NCBI RefSeq assembly: GCF_018130695.1
Contig: NZ_JAFCJX010000001.1
Span: 372,001-436,000, forward strand
Length of the DNA stretch: 64,000 bases
Direction: 5' to 3'
DNA from: Bradyrhizobium jicamae
GTDB lineage: Bacteria > Pseudomonadota > Alphaproteobacteria > Rhizobiales > Xanthobacteraceae
Shown here: positions 45,602 through 53,307 of the stretch, piece after piece
Layout: each line of letters begins with the position of its first letter
Numbering within the stretch: position 1 is the stretch's first letter
Notes under the pieces: generated by a model
Seen by the model: only the letters and a program-made list of their open reading frames with translations
The model's database searches: none
Told to the model about the DNA's origin: nothing
Position numbers and translations under genes: made by a program

Positions 45602-46294
45602 ATGTTGAAGGTCGACAATCGGACCGTGATGGTCTCGGGCGCCTCGCGCGGCATCGGACGCGCCGTCGTCGATCGGCTGATCGCGTCAGGCTTCCGTGTC
45701 TCGGCGGGACTGCGCGATCCCGGCCTGCTCAAGGAGAGCGAGCGGTTGATGACGCATCGCTACGATGCGGAGGATACCGACAGCCCGATCGCATGGGTCA
45801 AGGCGACGGTCGCGCGCTGGGGCGGCGTCGACGCTCTCGTCAACACCGCCGGCATCAATCCAAGAGTCCGCGTCTCCGACGACGGCGAGGATGCGCTCGA
45901 CGAGATGTGGCGGGTCAACGTCAAGGGCCCGCTCCGCCTCGTCAGGGCCACCCTCCCGCATCTGGCGGTCTGCGGTCACGGCCGGGTGGTCAATCTCGGA
46001 TCACTCTCCGGCAAGCGCGTCGGCAGCAATGTCGGCTACGCCATGACCAAGCATGCCGTGGTGGCGCTGACCCACGGCATCCGCCGCGAGGGCCGCGCCG
46101 CCGGCATCCGCGCCACCGTGATCTGCCCCGGCTATGTCGCAACCGACATGACGCTGAACGACGACGAGATCCCGCGCCACGAGATGAGCCAGCCCGGCGA
46201 CATCGCCCAGTTGGTCGAAACCGCGCTAATGCTGCCGAACAACGCTTCGGTCTCCGAACTGCTCGTGCACTGCCAGTTCGAACCGATGCTGTGA
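45602..46294 (+). CDS. SDR family NAD(P)-dependent oxidoreductase
   Basis: 230 residues. SGASRGIGRA, NTAGINPRVR, SLSGKRVGSNVGYAMTKHA (Tyr-x3-Lys) and CPGYVATDMT. A different subgroup from the paralogous pair flanking the carboxylase cluster. It diverges from the SDR at 44654 across 159 bp. The ATG at 45602 is preceded by GGAGACGGACGCGC. Single gene, function not inferable beyond a short-chain dehydrogenase. Confidence 0.9.
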   Translation: MLKVDNRTVMVSGASRGIGRAVVDRLIASGFRVSAGLRDPGLLKESERLMTHRYDAEDTDSPIAWVKATVARWGGVDALVNTAGINPRVRVSDDGEDALDEMWRVNVKGPLRLVRATLPHLAVCGHGRVVNLGSLSGKRVGSNVGYAMTKHAVVALTHGIRREGRAAGIRATVICPGYVATDMTLNDDEIPRHEMSQPGDIAQLVETALMLPNNASVSELLVHCQFEPML

Positions 46295-46316
46295 TCGACG
46301 GGCGGCGGGCGCTTGA

Positions 46317-46342
46317 GGAACGATCCCGGCCATCCGGACGTT
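46317..46342 (+). promoter_or_regulatory. EcfG-like promoter (GGAAC-N17-CGTT)
   Basis: GGAAC at 46317-46321 and CGTT at 46339-46342 with 17 bp between match the EcfG general-stress promoter exactly. The predicted start of transcription, near 46350, lies just upstream of the PAP2 gene at 46374. Confidence 0.72.
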
Positions 46343-46373
46343 GGCGAGGGCAATCGGACCTTGGAGCGGCCGA

Positions 46374-46964
46374 ATGGGCGTGACCATACGACCGACCAGC
46401 ATCGATCGTGAGCTCGCACGCATCATCGCAGCGCATACCACCCCGGCCGCGGAACGCATCGCCGGAGACTTCACCTGGGGCGCTGACGAGCATGTGCTGA
46501 TCGCACTTGCCATCGCCTACTGGCTATGGTCCCTCAACAAGTCGCCGGCGCAACGCACCGGGGGGACGCATGTCCTCGCGACGACGCTGGCAAGCGCCGT
46601 CCTCCCTCACCTCATGAAAGGCATGTTCGACCAGGAACGTCCTGACCGCCTGACGGTGCGGGGACATCTCCATGGCGTGCCCTTCTCCGGCAAGAAGATG
46701 GACGCGTTTCCCTCCGGTCACGCCATCCATGTCGGCGCGCTGTGCTCGGCCGCCTCGGTGCTGTCCTCGCGATGGCGCAATCTGGTCTGGGCGACAGGCG
46801 CGATGCTGGTGACGACCCGCGTGGTGCTGCTGGCGCATTGGTTCAGCGACGTCGTGTGCGGGGTTGCGATCGGCGCCGGCCTCGAACGGCTGATCCGGCG
46901 CTTCACCGGTTATGGCAAGGCTTCGTCCTACGCGAGCCGATCGGCTACCGCCGCAGCGGAGTGA
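46374..46964 (+). CDS. PAP2 family phosphatase (membrane)
   Basis: 196 residues. The three PAP2 motifs are present: KGMFDQERPDR (KxxxxxxRP), FPSGHAIH (PSGH) and TRVVLLAHWFSD (R...H...D). Several hydrophobic segments place it in the inner membrane, with activity toward phosphatidic acid, undecaprenyl pyrophosphate or similar lipids. ATG at 46374 preceded by GGAG, shortly after an EcfG-like promoter. Confidence 0.9.
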   Translation: MGVTIRPTSIDRELARIIAAHTTPAAERIAGDFTWGADEHVLIALAIAYWLWSLNKSPAQRTGGTHVLATTLASAVLPHLMKGMFDQERPDRLTVRGHLHGVPFSGKKMDAFPSGHAIHVGALCSAASVLSSRWRNLVWATGAMLVTTRVVLLAHWFSDVVCGVAIGAGLERLIRRFTGYGKASSYASRSATAAAE

Positions 46965-46970
46965 AGATTA

Positions 46971-46995
46971 GGAACCGGGCATTGGCGTCGGTGTT
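46971..46995 (+). promoter_or_regulatory. EcfG-like promoter (GGAAC-N16-TGTT)
   Basis: GGAAC at 46971-46975 and TGTT at 46992-46995, spacing 16, the same variant as at 22592. It starts 6 bp after the PAP2 stop and 39 bp before the YciE-type gene. Confidence 0.55.
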
Positions 46996-47033
46996 TGAAT
47001 CGCGCGAACCAACACCATGCATGGAGCAGACCG

Positions 47034-47522
47034 ATGCCGGAAAAAGACCTCAGCGCCCTCTTCCTCGACACGCTGAAGGACATCTATTACGCGGAAAAGC
47101 AGATCTACAAGGCACTGCCGAAGATGGCCAAGGCAGCCGCTTCGGATCAACTGCGCGCCGCTTTCGAGAAGCATCATGACGAAACCGAAGGGCAGATCGA
47201 ACGGCTGGAACAGATCTTCGAACTTCTCGGCAAGCCCGCGCGCGGCAAGAAATGCGATGCCATCGAAGGGATCATCGACGAAGGCAAGGAGATCATGGAC
47301 GAGTATGCCGACACGCCGGCGCTCGATCCCGGTCTGCTCGCCGCCGCCCAGGCCGTCGAGCACTACGAGATTTCCCGCTATGGCACGCTGAAGGCGTGGG
47401 CGACCAAGCTCAGCATGAAAGACGCGGTCAAGCTGCTGGATCAGACGCTGACTGAAGAGAAGAAGACCGACGACGCCCTGACCAAGCTCGCGGTCTCGGC
47501 CATCAACGCCGAAGCGGCGTAA
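47034..47522 (+). CDS. YciE/YciF ferroxidase-like protein (DUF892)
   Basis: 162 residues. Ferritin-like four-helix protein beginning KDLSALFLDTLKDIYYAEKQIYKALPKMAKAA, with metal-type Glu/His residues in FEKHHDETEGQIERLEQIFE and AAAQAVEHYEISRYGTL. Members are stress-induced in many Proteobacteria. The ATG at 47034 has GGAG 8 nt upstream; an upstream TTG-initiated extension is not credible. Confidence 0.9.
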   Translation: MPEKDLSALFLDTLKDIYYAEKQIYKALPKMAKAAASDQLRAAFEKHHDETEGQIERLEQIFELLGKPARGKKCDAIEGIIDEGKEIMDEYADTPALDPGLLAAAQAVEHYEISRYGTLKAWATKLSMKDAVKLLDQTLTEEKKTDDALTKLAVSAINAEAA

Positions 47523-47577
47523 GAGCCGCCGGCACCGCCCAGATGGCGTCAATGCCGGCGCAAGCGGAGCGGACACG

Positions 47578-47913
47578 ATGGATTATGCCTGGCGCTTTCT
47601 GATCGGCGGCGCTGTCGTGTCCTGCTTCGCGCTGCTCGGCGATCTGCTGCGACCGAAGAGTTTTGCCGGCCTGTTCGGCGCAGCTCCATCGGTCGCCATC
47701 GCAACGCTCGGCCTCGCCTTCTGGAAGCATGGCGGAGACTACGCGGCGACCGAAGCGCGCTCGATGATCCTCGGCGCGGTGGCACTGGCCGCCTACAGCT
47801 TTATCGTGTGTCAGCTTCTGATGCGCGCCGACTTGTCGGCGTCGAAATCAACGGTATCGGCCCTTGTCGTCTGGATTGCGGTTGCCGTCGGCCTCAAGCA
47901 ACTGGCCGGCTGA
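47578..47913 (+). CDS. DUF3147-like membrane protein
   Basis: 111 residues, four hydrophobic segments (FLIGGAVVSCFALLGDLL, FGAAPSVAIATLGLAF, MILGAVALAAYSFIVCQLL, VSALVVWIAVAVGL). Fits the small DUF3147 membrane family, function unknown. It is followed 5 bp later by a second membrane protein of related architecture. Confidence 0.78.
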   Translation: MDYAWRFLIGGAVVSCFALLGDLLRPKSFAGLFGAAPSVAIATLGLAFWKHGGDYAATEARSMILGAVALAAYSFIVCQLLMRADLSASKSTVSALVVWIAVAVGLKQLAG

Positions 47914-47918
47914 TCGTC

Positions 47919-48350
47919 ATGGTCGTCAAACTCAAAATGTCGGCGCTCAGCCAGGGACACCCCTACGAGTATGTCGCGCGCTTCGTGCTCGGCGGCCTCG
48001 CCACAGTGATAGCCGGCGTGATTGCCGATTTCTGGGGGCCGGCGGCCGGCGGCCTGATGCTGGCCTTCCCCGCCATCTTCTGCGCCAGCGCCACGCTCAT
48101 CGACAAGCACGAGCGCGAGCGCAAGAAGCGACACGGGCTATCGGGCGAACAACGCGGCAAAGGCGCCGCCGCGCTCGACGCCGCGGGCGCCGGCTGGGGC
48201 AGCATCGCCCTGATGGCCTTCGCATGGATCATCTGGAGGCAGGCGTCGCAGTGGCCCGGCGCGCTATGCCTGCTCGTCGCCTCGCTGATCTGGTTTGGCG
48301 TCGCCGTCTCGATGTGGCCGCTGCGACGCGCTGTGCGAATGTCGAAATGA
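47919..48350 (+). CDS. DUF3147-like membrane protein
   Basis: 143 residues, about four hydrophobic segments (FVLGGLATVIAGVIADFWGPAAGGLMLAFPAIFCASATLI; GSIALMAFAWIIW; LCLLVASLIWFGVAVSMW) and a basic cytoplasmic loop (KHERERKKRHG). Both this protein and its upstream neighbour have the GG...D/P...LF/AF APS/PAI pattern of DUF3147, so they probably form a complex. A later ATG at 47937 is possible. Convergent with the flavodoxin-fold gene, 1 bp apart. Confidence 0.75.
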   Translation: MVVKLKMSALSQGHPYEYVARFVLGGLATVIAGVIADFWGPAAGGLMLAFPAIFCASATLIDKHERERKKRHGLSGEQRGKGAAALDAAGAGWGSIALMAFAWIIWRQASQWPGALCLLVASLIWFGVAVSMWPLRRAVRMSK

Positions 48351-48351
48351 C

Positions 48352-49401
48352 CTATTTGAGAACCGCCGGTCGCAAATCCGTGTCCGCCGCGTCGAACCGC
48401 CCCTCCGCCTGCAACGCAATCGCCCGGCACAGCGTGATCGCCGCGCTGCGCACATCCTGCTGAAAAGCCTCATCGCCGTCGAGTTCGTCATGCGAGACGG
48501 CATATGGCCTGTTGTAGCCGACATAACCGTCCTTCTCGGCCATCGATCCCGCGGAGATCAACTCCATGTCGGTCAGCCAATCGGCGAGATTGCGCCGGAC
48601 GCCCTCGGTCCCGATGCTGTCACCATGCACCACGATCGAAAACAGCCGGCCCGCAAGGTGCTTGGGGTAGTCCCACCCCTTCAGCTCGATCGCTTTGGCC
48701 TCAACGGCCTTCTTGCCGTGCGTCGAGGTCGGGTCGGGATTGCCGCCATCGGCACAGACCAGCCGGTCCATCATCGCCTTGAGTCCACCCGGGACCTGAT
48801 ACCAGTTCACCGGCGTCACGATCATGATGCCGTGCGCGCCGACCCAGAGCGGGTAGATCTCGTTCATCCAGTCATCGGTCTGCTGCAGCGAATAATTGGG
48901 GTAGCAGCTGCAGGGCCAGTGACACAGCGGCATCGCCGTGGAGACGCAGGACTTGCAGGGATGGATGTGGCGACCAAGTTCGGACGTCAGCCGCGACAGG
49001 TCGAGCCAATCGACCGCATAGCCATGCTCGCCAAACACCGGCTCTGCGATCTTGCAGAGCCGAAACGATTTCGACATCTCGCCGGGGCATGTGTGCTCGC
49101 TGCGCGACGAGCCGTTGATGAGGAGAATGTGCTTCTGCGCGCTGACATCGTCGTGGCGACGCTGCGCCTCCCGGATCGCCTCACGCGCGCGGATCCAGTC
49201 GACGGCGAGATCGTAATCGGGGTCGGCAAAGCCAGGCCCGGCTTTTCGCGTGTGCGGCGCCTTGCGGGAATGCGCATAACCGTCCCAGGCGGCCGCGATC
49301 AGCGCTGCGATTTCGTTTTGCAGGGGCTCAAAGGCGGGATCAGAAAAGCGTGCCCTCATGCGCTGTTCGAACACGGCGCGGTCAAGCTTGGTGGACGGCA
49401 T
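48352..49401 (-). CDS. Flavodoxin-fold NAD(P)H-dependent oxidoreductase with Cys-rich segment
   Basis: 349 residues from the ATG at 49401; the open frame continues to a GTG at 49518. An N-terminal helical part of about 85 residues precedes the flavodoxin fold (HILLINGSSRSEHTCPGEMSK, FMN phosphate loop) with IMIVTPVNWYQVPGGLKAMMDRL. An unusual segment HPCKSCVSTAMPLCHWPCSCYPN carries five Cys and resembles the Cys-rich insert of iron-sulfur flavoproteins, though the spacing is not identical. Start uncertain. Confidence 0.82.
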   Translation of the reverse strand: MPSTKLDRAVFEQRMRARFSDPAFEPLQNEIAALIAAAWDGYAHSRKAPHTRKAGPGFADPDYDLAVDWIRAREAIREAQRRHDDVSAQKHILLINGSSRSEHTCPGEMSKSFRLCKIAEPVFGEHGYAVDWLDLSRLTSELGRHIHPCKSCVSTAMPLCHWPCSCYPNYSLQQTDDWMNEIYPLWVGAHGIMIVTPVNWYQVPGGLKAMMDRLVCADGGNPDPTSTHGKKAVEAKAIELKGWDYPKHLAGRLFSIVVHGDSIGTEGVRRNLADWLTDMELISAGSMAEKDGYVGYNRPYAVSHDELDGDEAFQQDVRSAAITLCRAIALQAEGRFDAADTDLRPAVLK

Positions 49402-49629
49402 CCCTTTCCGGACGCGAACAGGCAAGGCAGTTCCTCCTGACCAGGCCAATGCGACGCCCGAGGTTTCGTTCCGGACTTGAGCAGCGTTCCCGGTCATTAA
49501 GGATTGCGTCAGTTTCACGCTCCGAACTTAACCTATGTAATGGGACGATTTGGCAATCTGCGCGCAGGTCTTCCGCGGCAAAGCACCAGACGACGCACGC
49601 CCGAAAGAGGCCGCGCAGCAAGGGATGGA

Positions 49630-49956
49630 ATGTCCGATCGCAAGGACAGGAATTCGGATCAAACCCGCGTCCGCTTCGAACGCGGTCTGCCGGCGCGCAT
49701 GATGGCGATCGACGGGACGTGGCAGCGCGAATGCCTCGTCAACGATGTCGCGGAAACGGAAGCGACGATCACCATGAGTTCCTCCATCCAGGGATTGGCG
49801 CTGAAGGAGTTCTTCCTCCTGCTCTCGTCCGTCGGCGTCGCCTATCGGCGCTGCTCGCTGGCCTGGGTCAACGGCGACCAGATCGGCGTCAGCTTTGTTC
49901 GGCCAGGCAACAAATCGGGCAAGCCGCGGAAAAAACCGGACGAGCTTACCTCCTGA
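49630..49956 (+). CDS. PilZ-domain-like protein
   Basis: 108 residues. VRFERGLPARMMAIDGTWQRECLVNDV resembles rhizobial PilZ proteins (RxxxR region, then the beta-strand with GTWQREC). The second c-di-GMP motif (D/N-x-S-x-x-G) reads NDVAETEA, lacking the Ser and Gly. It may be a degenerate PilZ domain that binds a protein instead of c-di-GMP. ATG at 49630, AAGGG upstream. Single gene. Confidence 0.75.
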   Translation: MSDRKDRNSDQTRVRFERGLPARMMAIDGTWQRECLVNDVAETEATITMSSSIQGLALKEFFLLLSSVGVAYRRCSLAWVNGDQIGVSFVRPGNKSGKPRKKPDELTS

Positions 49957-50179
49957 GATGCGATTCAAGCCCGCTTATGTGCATGCTGTCGTGCACGCCC
50001 GCTCGCGCAAACCGCACCCAAATGATGTCCAGGAACAGGCTTCCCTACCCTGCGTTAGTTTGCATCATCGGTAACTAACATTGGGCACCGGTGGCTGAGA
50101 GTGTCGCGCTCCCGCCTTTCGCGCTGGAACCGAGACTCCGGTCTTTCGATGCGCACTCTCCGACGGAGGAGACCGACCG

Positions 50180-50908
50180 ATGATAGCCAATCTTGCCGCC
50201 ACGCTTCTCACCAAATTGACCGTCTCGAACCGCCTGGATGGCGAGGACGTCCAGGCCATCAGCAGGCTCCCGATCCGGCTGCGCCATCTGCAGGCGCAGG
50301 AGATGATCATCGCCGATGGCGCGCAGTCCGAGGACTGCTGTCTCATTGCCGAGGGATTTGCCTTCCGCGCCAAGAGCACGATCGACGGAAGCCGGCAGGT
50401 TCTTTCGCTGCACATTCCCGGCGAGGTCCCTGACCTGCAAAGCCTCCATCTTCATATCATGGACCACGACTTGATGGCGCTGACGCCTTGCACGGTCGGG
50501 TTCATCGCCCATGATGCGTTGAAAGCATTGAACACGGCGCGCCCGAGCGTGGCTGCAGCTTTTTGGCGGGAAAGCTTGATCGATGCGGCCATCTTCCGGG
50601 AATGGATCGTCAATGTCGGCCGCAGGTCGGCGACCGCACGGATGGCCCACCTGTTCGTCGAGATGCACCAGCGACTGAAGGCGGTCGGGCGGACGCACGA
50701 GGGCGAGTTCGCGTTTCCGATCACCCAGGCGGACCTGGCCGACTGCCTTGGCCTGTCGACCGTCCACGTCAATCGCGTGCTACAGACCTTACGTCGAGAC
50801 GGCGTCCTCGCAGTCAATCGCGCCGATTACCATATTCTGGACATGGACAAGATGAGCGACATCGGCGGCTTCGACCCGACCTATCTGCATCAGGATCCCA
50901 GCCTCTAG
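50180..50908 (+). CDS. Crp/Fnr family transcriptional regulator
   Basis: 242 residues. N-terminal cyclic-nucleotide-binding-like jelly roll (LQAQEMIIADGAQSEDCCLIAEGFAF, with the GE pocket sequence PGEVPDLQSLH) and C-terminal winged HTH (ITQADLADCLGLSTVHVNRVLQTLRRDG). No N-terminal Cys cluster for an Fe-S centre, so not an FNR oxygen sensor. This subtype is common in Bradyrhizobium. ATG at 50180 after GGAGGAGACC. Confidence 0.92.
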   Translation: MIANLAATLLTKLTVSNRLDGEDVQAISRLPIRLRHLQAQEMIIADGAQSEDCCLIAEGFAFRAKSTIDGSRQVLSLHIPGEVPDLQSLHLHIMDHDLMALTPCTVGFIAHDALKALNTARPSVAAAFWRESLIDAAIFREWIVNVGRRSATARMAHLFVEMHQRLKAVGRTHEGEFAFPITQADLADCLGLSTVHVNRVLQTLRRDGVLAVNRADYHILDMDKMSDIGGFDPTYLHQDPSL

Positions 50909-50923
50909 TCTGGACGAAGAGGG

Positions 50924-51142
50924 TCAAAGCTTGCGGGCTGTGACATCGATCCGGAAGATCGGCGTCGCACCGCGCTTGACTTCAAGCGACCACCGCGGCG
51001 CCTGCTCGAGGCTGAGCGTCGCTTCGACATCCCGCACCGTTCTCAACGCCTCCGTCCACGCAGCATGATCGTCCGCCAATTCCTCGCCGCCGGGGTCGGA
51101 AAAAGGTTGGCCGTTCGAAATGTGGAAGAAGTAGCGCGTCAT
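50924..51142 (-). CDS. DUF6894 family small protein
   Basis: 72 residues. TRYFFHISNGQPFSDPGGEELADDHAAWTEAL is the signature of the DUF6894 proteins common in Bradyrhizobium and Methylobacterium. A second member is at 52419. ATG at 51142. On the minus strand, GGAAC lies 35-40 bp upstream with a CATT 17 bp later, a weak EcfG-like match. Confidence 0.8.
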   Translation of the reverse strand: MTRYFFHISNGQPFSDPGGEELADDHAAWTEALRTVRDVEATLSLEQAPRWSLEVKRGATPIFRIDVTARKL

Positions 51143-51330
51143 GATTGCCTGAATGCCGTGCAAGCGGCATTCGTTCCTAATCGACGGGTACGCATTGGTG
51201 GAGCCTGCGGCAATGGTTCCGGAACACGCTAAAAATATTGCTTCGCCGCAATTAACCTACGTTGCGGCAAGCCCTGCCCGGGGGGCGCATTCTGATCCCG
51301 TCGGGCACCAAATTGACGATAGGCCGCGTC

Positions 51331-51528
51331 ATGGAAAAGAAGAAGCGTAACCGGGTGAAACATCAGCTCTCGTTCGACGAGCGGCTCGCGCGCGAGGCCG
51401 AGCGGCTTCGCGCAGAGGCACGGCATCCGTCGGCAACTCCTGATCGGGATGCCATGCTGAGGAAAGCCCGGCAGATGGACGAGGCTCGCCGCATGAGCGA
51501 GCTTCTGGTCGTCCGCGAGCCCCGCTGA
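51331..51528 (+). CDS. Small helical basic/acidic protein (paralog of 51880)
   Basis: 65 residues: NRVKHQLSFDERLAREAERLRAEA then PDRDAMLRKARQMDEARRMSELL. It is strongly helical and charged. The gene on the other strand at 51880-52077 encodes a protein with the same plan (NRIKQTTSLNERLRALAQAARDKAEQ, DERDLLLQRAKHADRAIEVHDWL). I know this as a repeated Bradyrhizobium small-protein family, function unknown. It is followed 9 bp later by another small gene. Confidence 0.72.
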   Translation: MEKKKRNRVKHQLSFDERLAREAERLRAEARHPSATPDRDAMLRKARQMDEARRMSELLVVREPR

Positions 51529-51537
51529 GTTCGCACC

Positions 51538-51732
51538 ATGAAAGACATGCAGCTGCATCTGGAAAAGCTGCGTGCCGACGCAGCCGAGTGTGCGCTGATC
51601 CGCGATCTCGCGACCGACCTGAAGAAGCGGGAGCTCTTCACCAGGCTGGCCGATCATCTCGCGACCATGGCCGCCGAGGTCGAGAAAGCGATTGCTGAGA
51701 CCGCACCAGGTCGCGGCACACCTGCCGCTTGA
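51538..51732 (+). CDS. Small helical hypothetical protein
   Basis: 64 residues, predicted as one or two long helices (LHLEKLRADAAECALIRDLATDLKKRELFTRLADHLATMAAEVEKAI). No named family. It follows the 65-residue gene by 9 bp on the same strand, so the two are probably cotranscribed. Confidence 0.6.
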   Translation: MKDMQLHLEKLRADAAECALIRDLATDLKKRELFTRLADHLATMAAEVEKAIAETAPGRGTPAA

Positions 51733-51879
51733 AATCTCCGCCCGGCTCTGGCGACGGCGAGGCCCCAGCTTCCCGGGGGAGAAGAAGCCAGGGCCCACTT
51801 TGCGGCGGTTGTCGCGAGGACCGCGACGTCGACCAATTCGCTGTCTTGCGTGATGTTCCTTTTGGCGCGGCGAGCGGCG

Positions 51880-52077
51880 CTAGACCGGCGGCGGCAAGCC
51901 GGGCGAGCGCAGCCAATCATGAACCTCGATGGCCCGGTCAGCATGCTTCGCCCGCTGCAACAGCAGATCGCGTTCGTCGCCTGGCGACAACTGCTCAGCC
52001 TTGTCGCGCGCCGCCTGTGCCAGCGCCCTGAGACGCTCGTTGAGGGACGTTGTCTGCTTGATACGGTTGCGACCCAT
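51880..52077 (-). CDS. Small helical protein (paralog of 51331)
   Basis: 65 residues with the same layout as the protein at 51331: NRIKQTTSLNERL, a charged helix, ERDLLLQRAKHADRAIEVHDWLRSPGL. Read leftward from the ATG at 52077, with GGAG upstream and a canonical EcfG-like promoter at 52136-52111. The two copies point toward each other around the gene at 51538. Confidence 0.72.
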   Translation of the reverse strand: MGRNRIKQTTSLNERLRALAQAARDKAEQLSPGDERDLLLQRAKHADRAIEVHDWLRSPGLPPPV

Positions 52078-52418
52078 TGGGGCTCCTGACGAGCCTGCCC
52101 GGCAACAGACAACGCACCGGCGAATGGCCCCGTTCCTATGCGCCGAGCCCCGCGTTAGGAACTCGAAGCCCGCCCCGGCGTCGACTCCATGCTCTCGGTC
52201 TCAAGCCCCAAGCCCCACCGAGAGAAAACCCTCCCCGGGTTGGCGGCCTTCGGTGCGTTCTCGCGCCGGGGCCGTTTGCGACGTCGATGAGCTCAACGAG
52301 CTCCCACGCGGCGTTTCAGGTCGCGGTCGATCAGCAAGTGTAGCCGCCGCTCGGCCCCCGATCCCAGCCGCGCGCGTGCCGGTCGAGGAACAAGCCGGGC
52401 CTCCTTCAGTTGGGCCGT
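52078..52418. other. Intergenic region with divergent EcfG-like boxes
   Basis: 341 bp without a credible gene. It contains the leftward EcfG-like promoter (52111-52136) and a weaker rightward one (52158-52182). Open frames inside it are Arg/Pro-rich and have no family features. Confidence 0.6.
52111..52136 (-). promoter_or_regulatory. EcfG-like promoter (GGAAC-N17-CGTT), minus strand
   Basis: On the minus strand GGAAC (52136-52132) and CGTT (52114-52111) are 17 bp apart, an exact fit to the EcfG consensus, about 35 bp upstream of the gene at 51880-52077. A second GGAAC on the plus strand at 52158-52162 (N16, then CGTC) faces the other way and forms a GTTCCTA...TAGGAAC inverted repeat with it. 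Confidence 0.7.
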
Positions 52419-52640
52419 ATGCCCAAATACTTCTTCCATCTGGCCGGCGACATTGCTGCGCATGACGTGCTCGGCCACGACTGCACCGACGACAGGGAAG
52501 CTGAGGCGCATGGCAGCTTCATCGCCCATCGCATCGGCACCGAGAAGCCGGAGATGGTGCGGGACGGCAACTTCATTTCCGTGAGGGACGAGCGGGACAC
52601 CGAGCTGTTCCAGGTTCCTCTGGCATCGACGACCGTATGA
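52419..52640 (+). CDS. DUF6894 family small protein
   Basis: 73 residues. PKYFFHLAGDIAAHDVLGHDCTDDREAEAHGSFIAHRIG matches the DUF6894 pattern (K/RYFFH, then D...G...). Paralog of the protein at 50924. ATG at 52419; its stop overlaps a downstream 27-codon membrane peptide by 4 bp (ATGA). Confidence 0.78.
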   Translation: MPKYFFHLAGDIAAHDVLGHDCTDDREAEAHGSFIAHRIGTEKPEMVRDGNFISVRDERDTELFQVPLASTTV

Positions 52641-52720
52641 TGGGCAACGCCGCTCTCATCGCATTCGCCATCGGCATTGTCCTGCTGATCGGGATTTCGG
52701 CCCGGCTGATCTCGCTGTAG
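52637..52720 (+). CDS. 27-residue single-helix membrane peptide
   Basis: Two ATG in tandem overlap the DUF6894 stop (ATGA). The peptide MMGNAALIAFAIGIVLLIGI then SARLISL is one hydrophobic helix with a single Arg near its end, ending in TAG at 52720. The stop/start overlap and clean membrane-helix composition support it; it is very short and has no ribosome site of its own, so translation would be coupled. Confidence 0.5.
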   Translation: MMGNAALIAFAIGIVLLIGISARLISL

Positions 52721-52774
52721 ATATTGCCCGTCGCGCCAATGCGACGACGGGGCCCCACCCCCGGACTGTGGCAA

Positions 52775-53265
52775 ATTCGACACGACGGGCAAATCAGAAA
52801 AACCTGTCAAGCCGGACGCGCAAAAATATTTCTGTTTACCGGCATCGTTATTTCTGCTAAAACTAACCCGTCTCACCCGACACGAGGGGCGCTCGCGAAC
52901 GCCACGAACGTGGGTGCAGATGCGGTGGCCGCTGAGCGTGCAACAGGCGTGTGTGCGCAAGGCGGACGGTGAAGTCGTGTGGGCCTGCCGCCCCGATGTT
53001 GGTGGCAAGCACGCGAAAGGCCCAAAGCCGATCGCGGATGATGGTGGCACAAAAGCAGAGTCTCACCAGGGCGAGCACGTATAAGCCGTAAACCATCGCG
53101 CAGGGAAGGCCGGATGCCTCCGCCGAACCTGTATGCTCGTGCGCGCACTTCTTCTGTGCACAATGCGCACGGGACCGCGGGTGCGGCGCGCACCCGGTCT
53201 TCCCTGCGCCCTCGCTATCGAGAGAGGGCGAAACGAACGGCAAGACTCGGGCAAATCATGTCGCG
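52775..53265. repeat. Long intergenic repeat of Bradyrhizobium type (probably a degenerate copy)
   Basis: The stretch runs from CGACGGGCAAATCAG through GCGCAAAAATATTTC, CCCGTCTCACCC, GGCGAAGTCGTG-like text, ATAAGCCGTAAACCAT, GCGCAGGGAAGGCCGG, CCTGTATGCTCGTG and GACCGCGGGTGC to GGCAAGACTCGGGCAAAT. I recall this series of motifs in the same order from many intergenic sites in Bradyrhizobium genomes. The boundaries are approximate. It has no transposase and no clear terminal repeats. Confidence 0.6.
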
Positions 53266-53307
53266 AGAATGCGGATGTGTGACCGCCGACAGCGCAACAA
53301 TTTCGGT

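Noticed and set aside
52721..52765. Hairpin after the 27-residue peptide as a terminator
   Set aside because: CGTCGC/GCGACG can pair, but no T run follows; not enough for a terminator call.
52863..53243. 126-codon minus-strand frame in the intergenic repeat
   Set aside because: It follows the repeat sequence; such frames recur as misannotated proteins in Bradyrhizobium and have no ribosome site.
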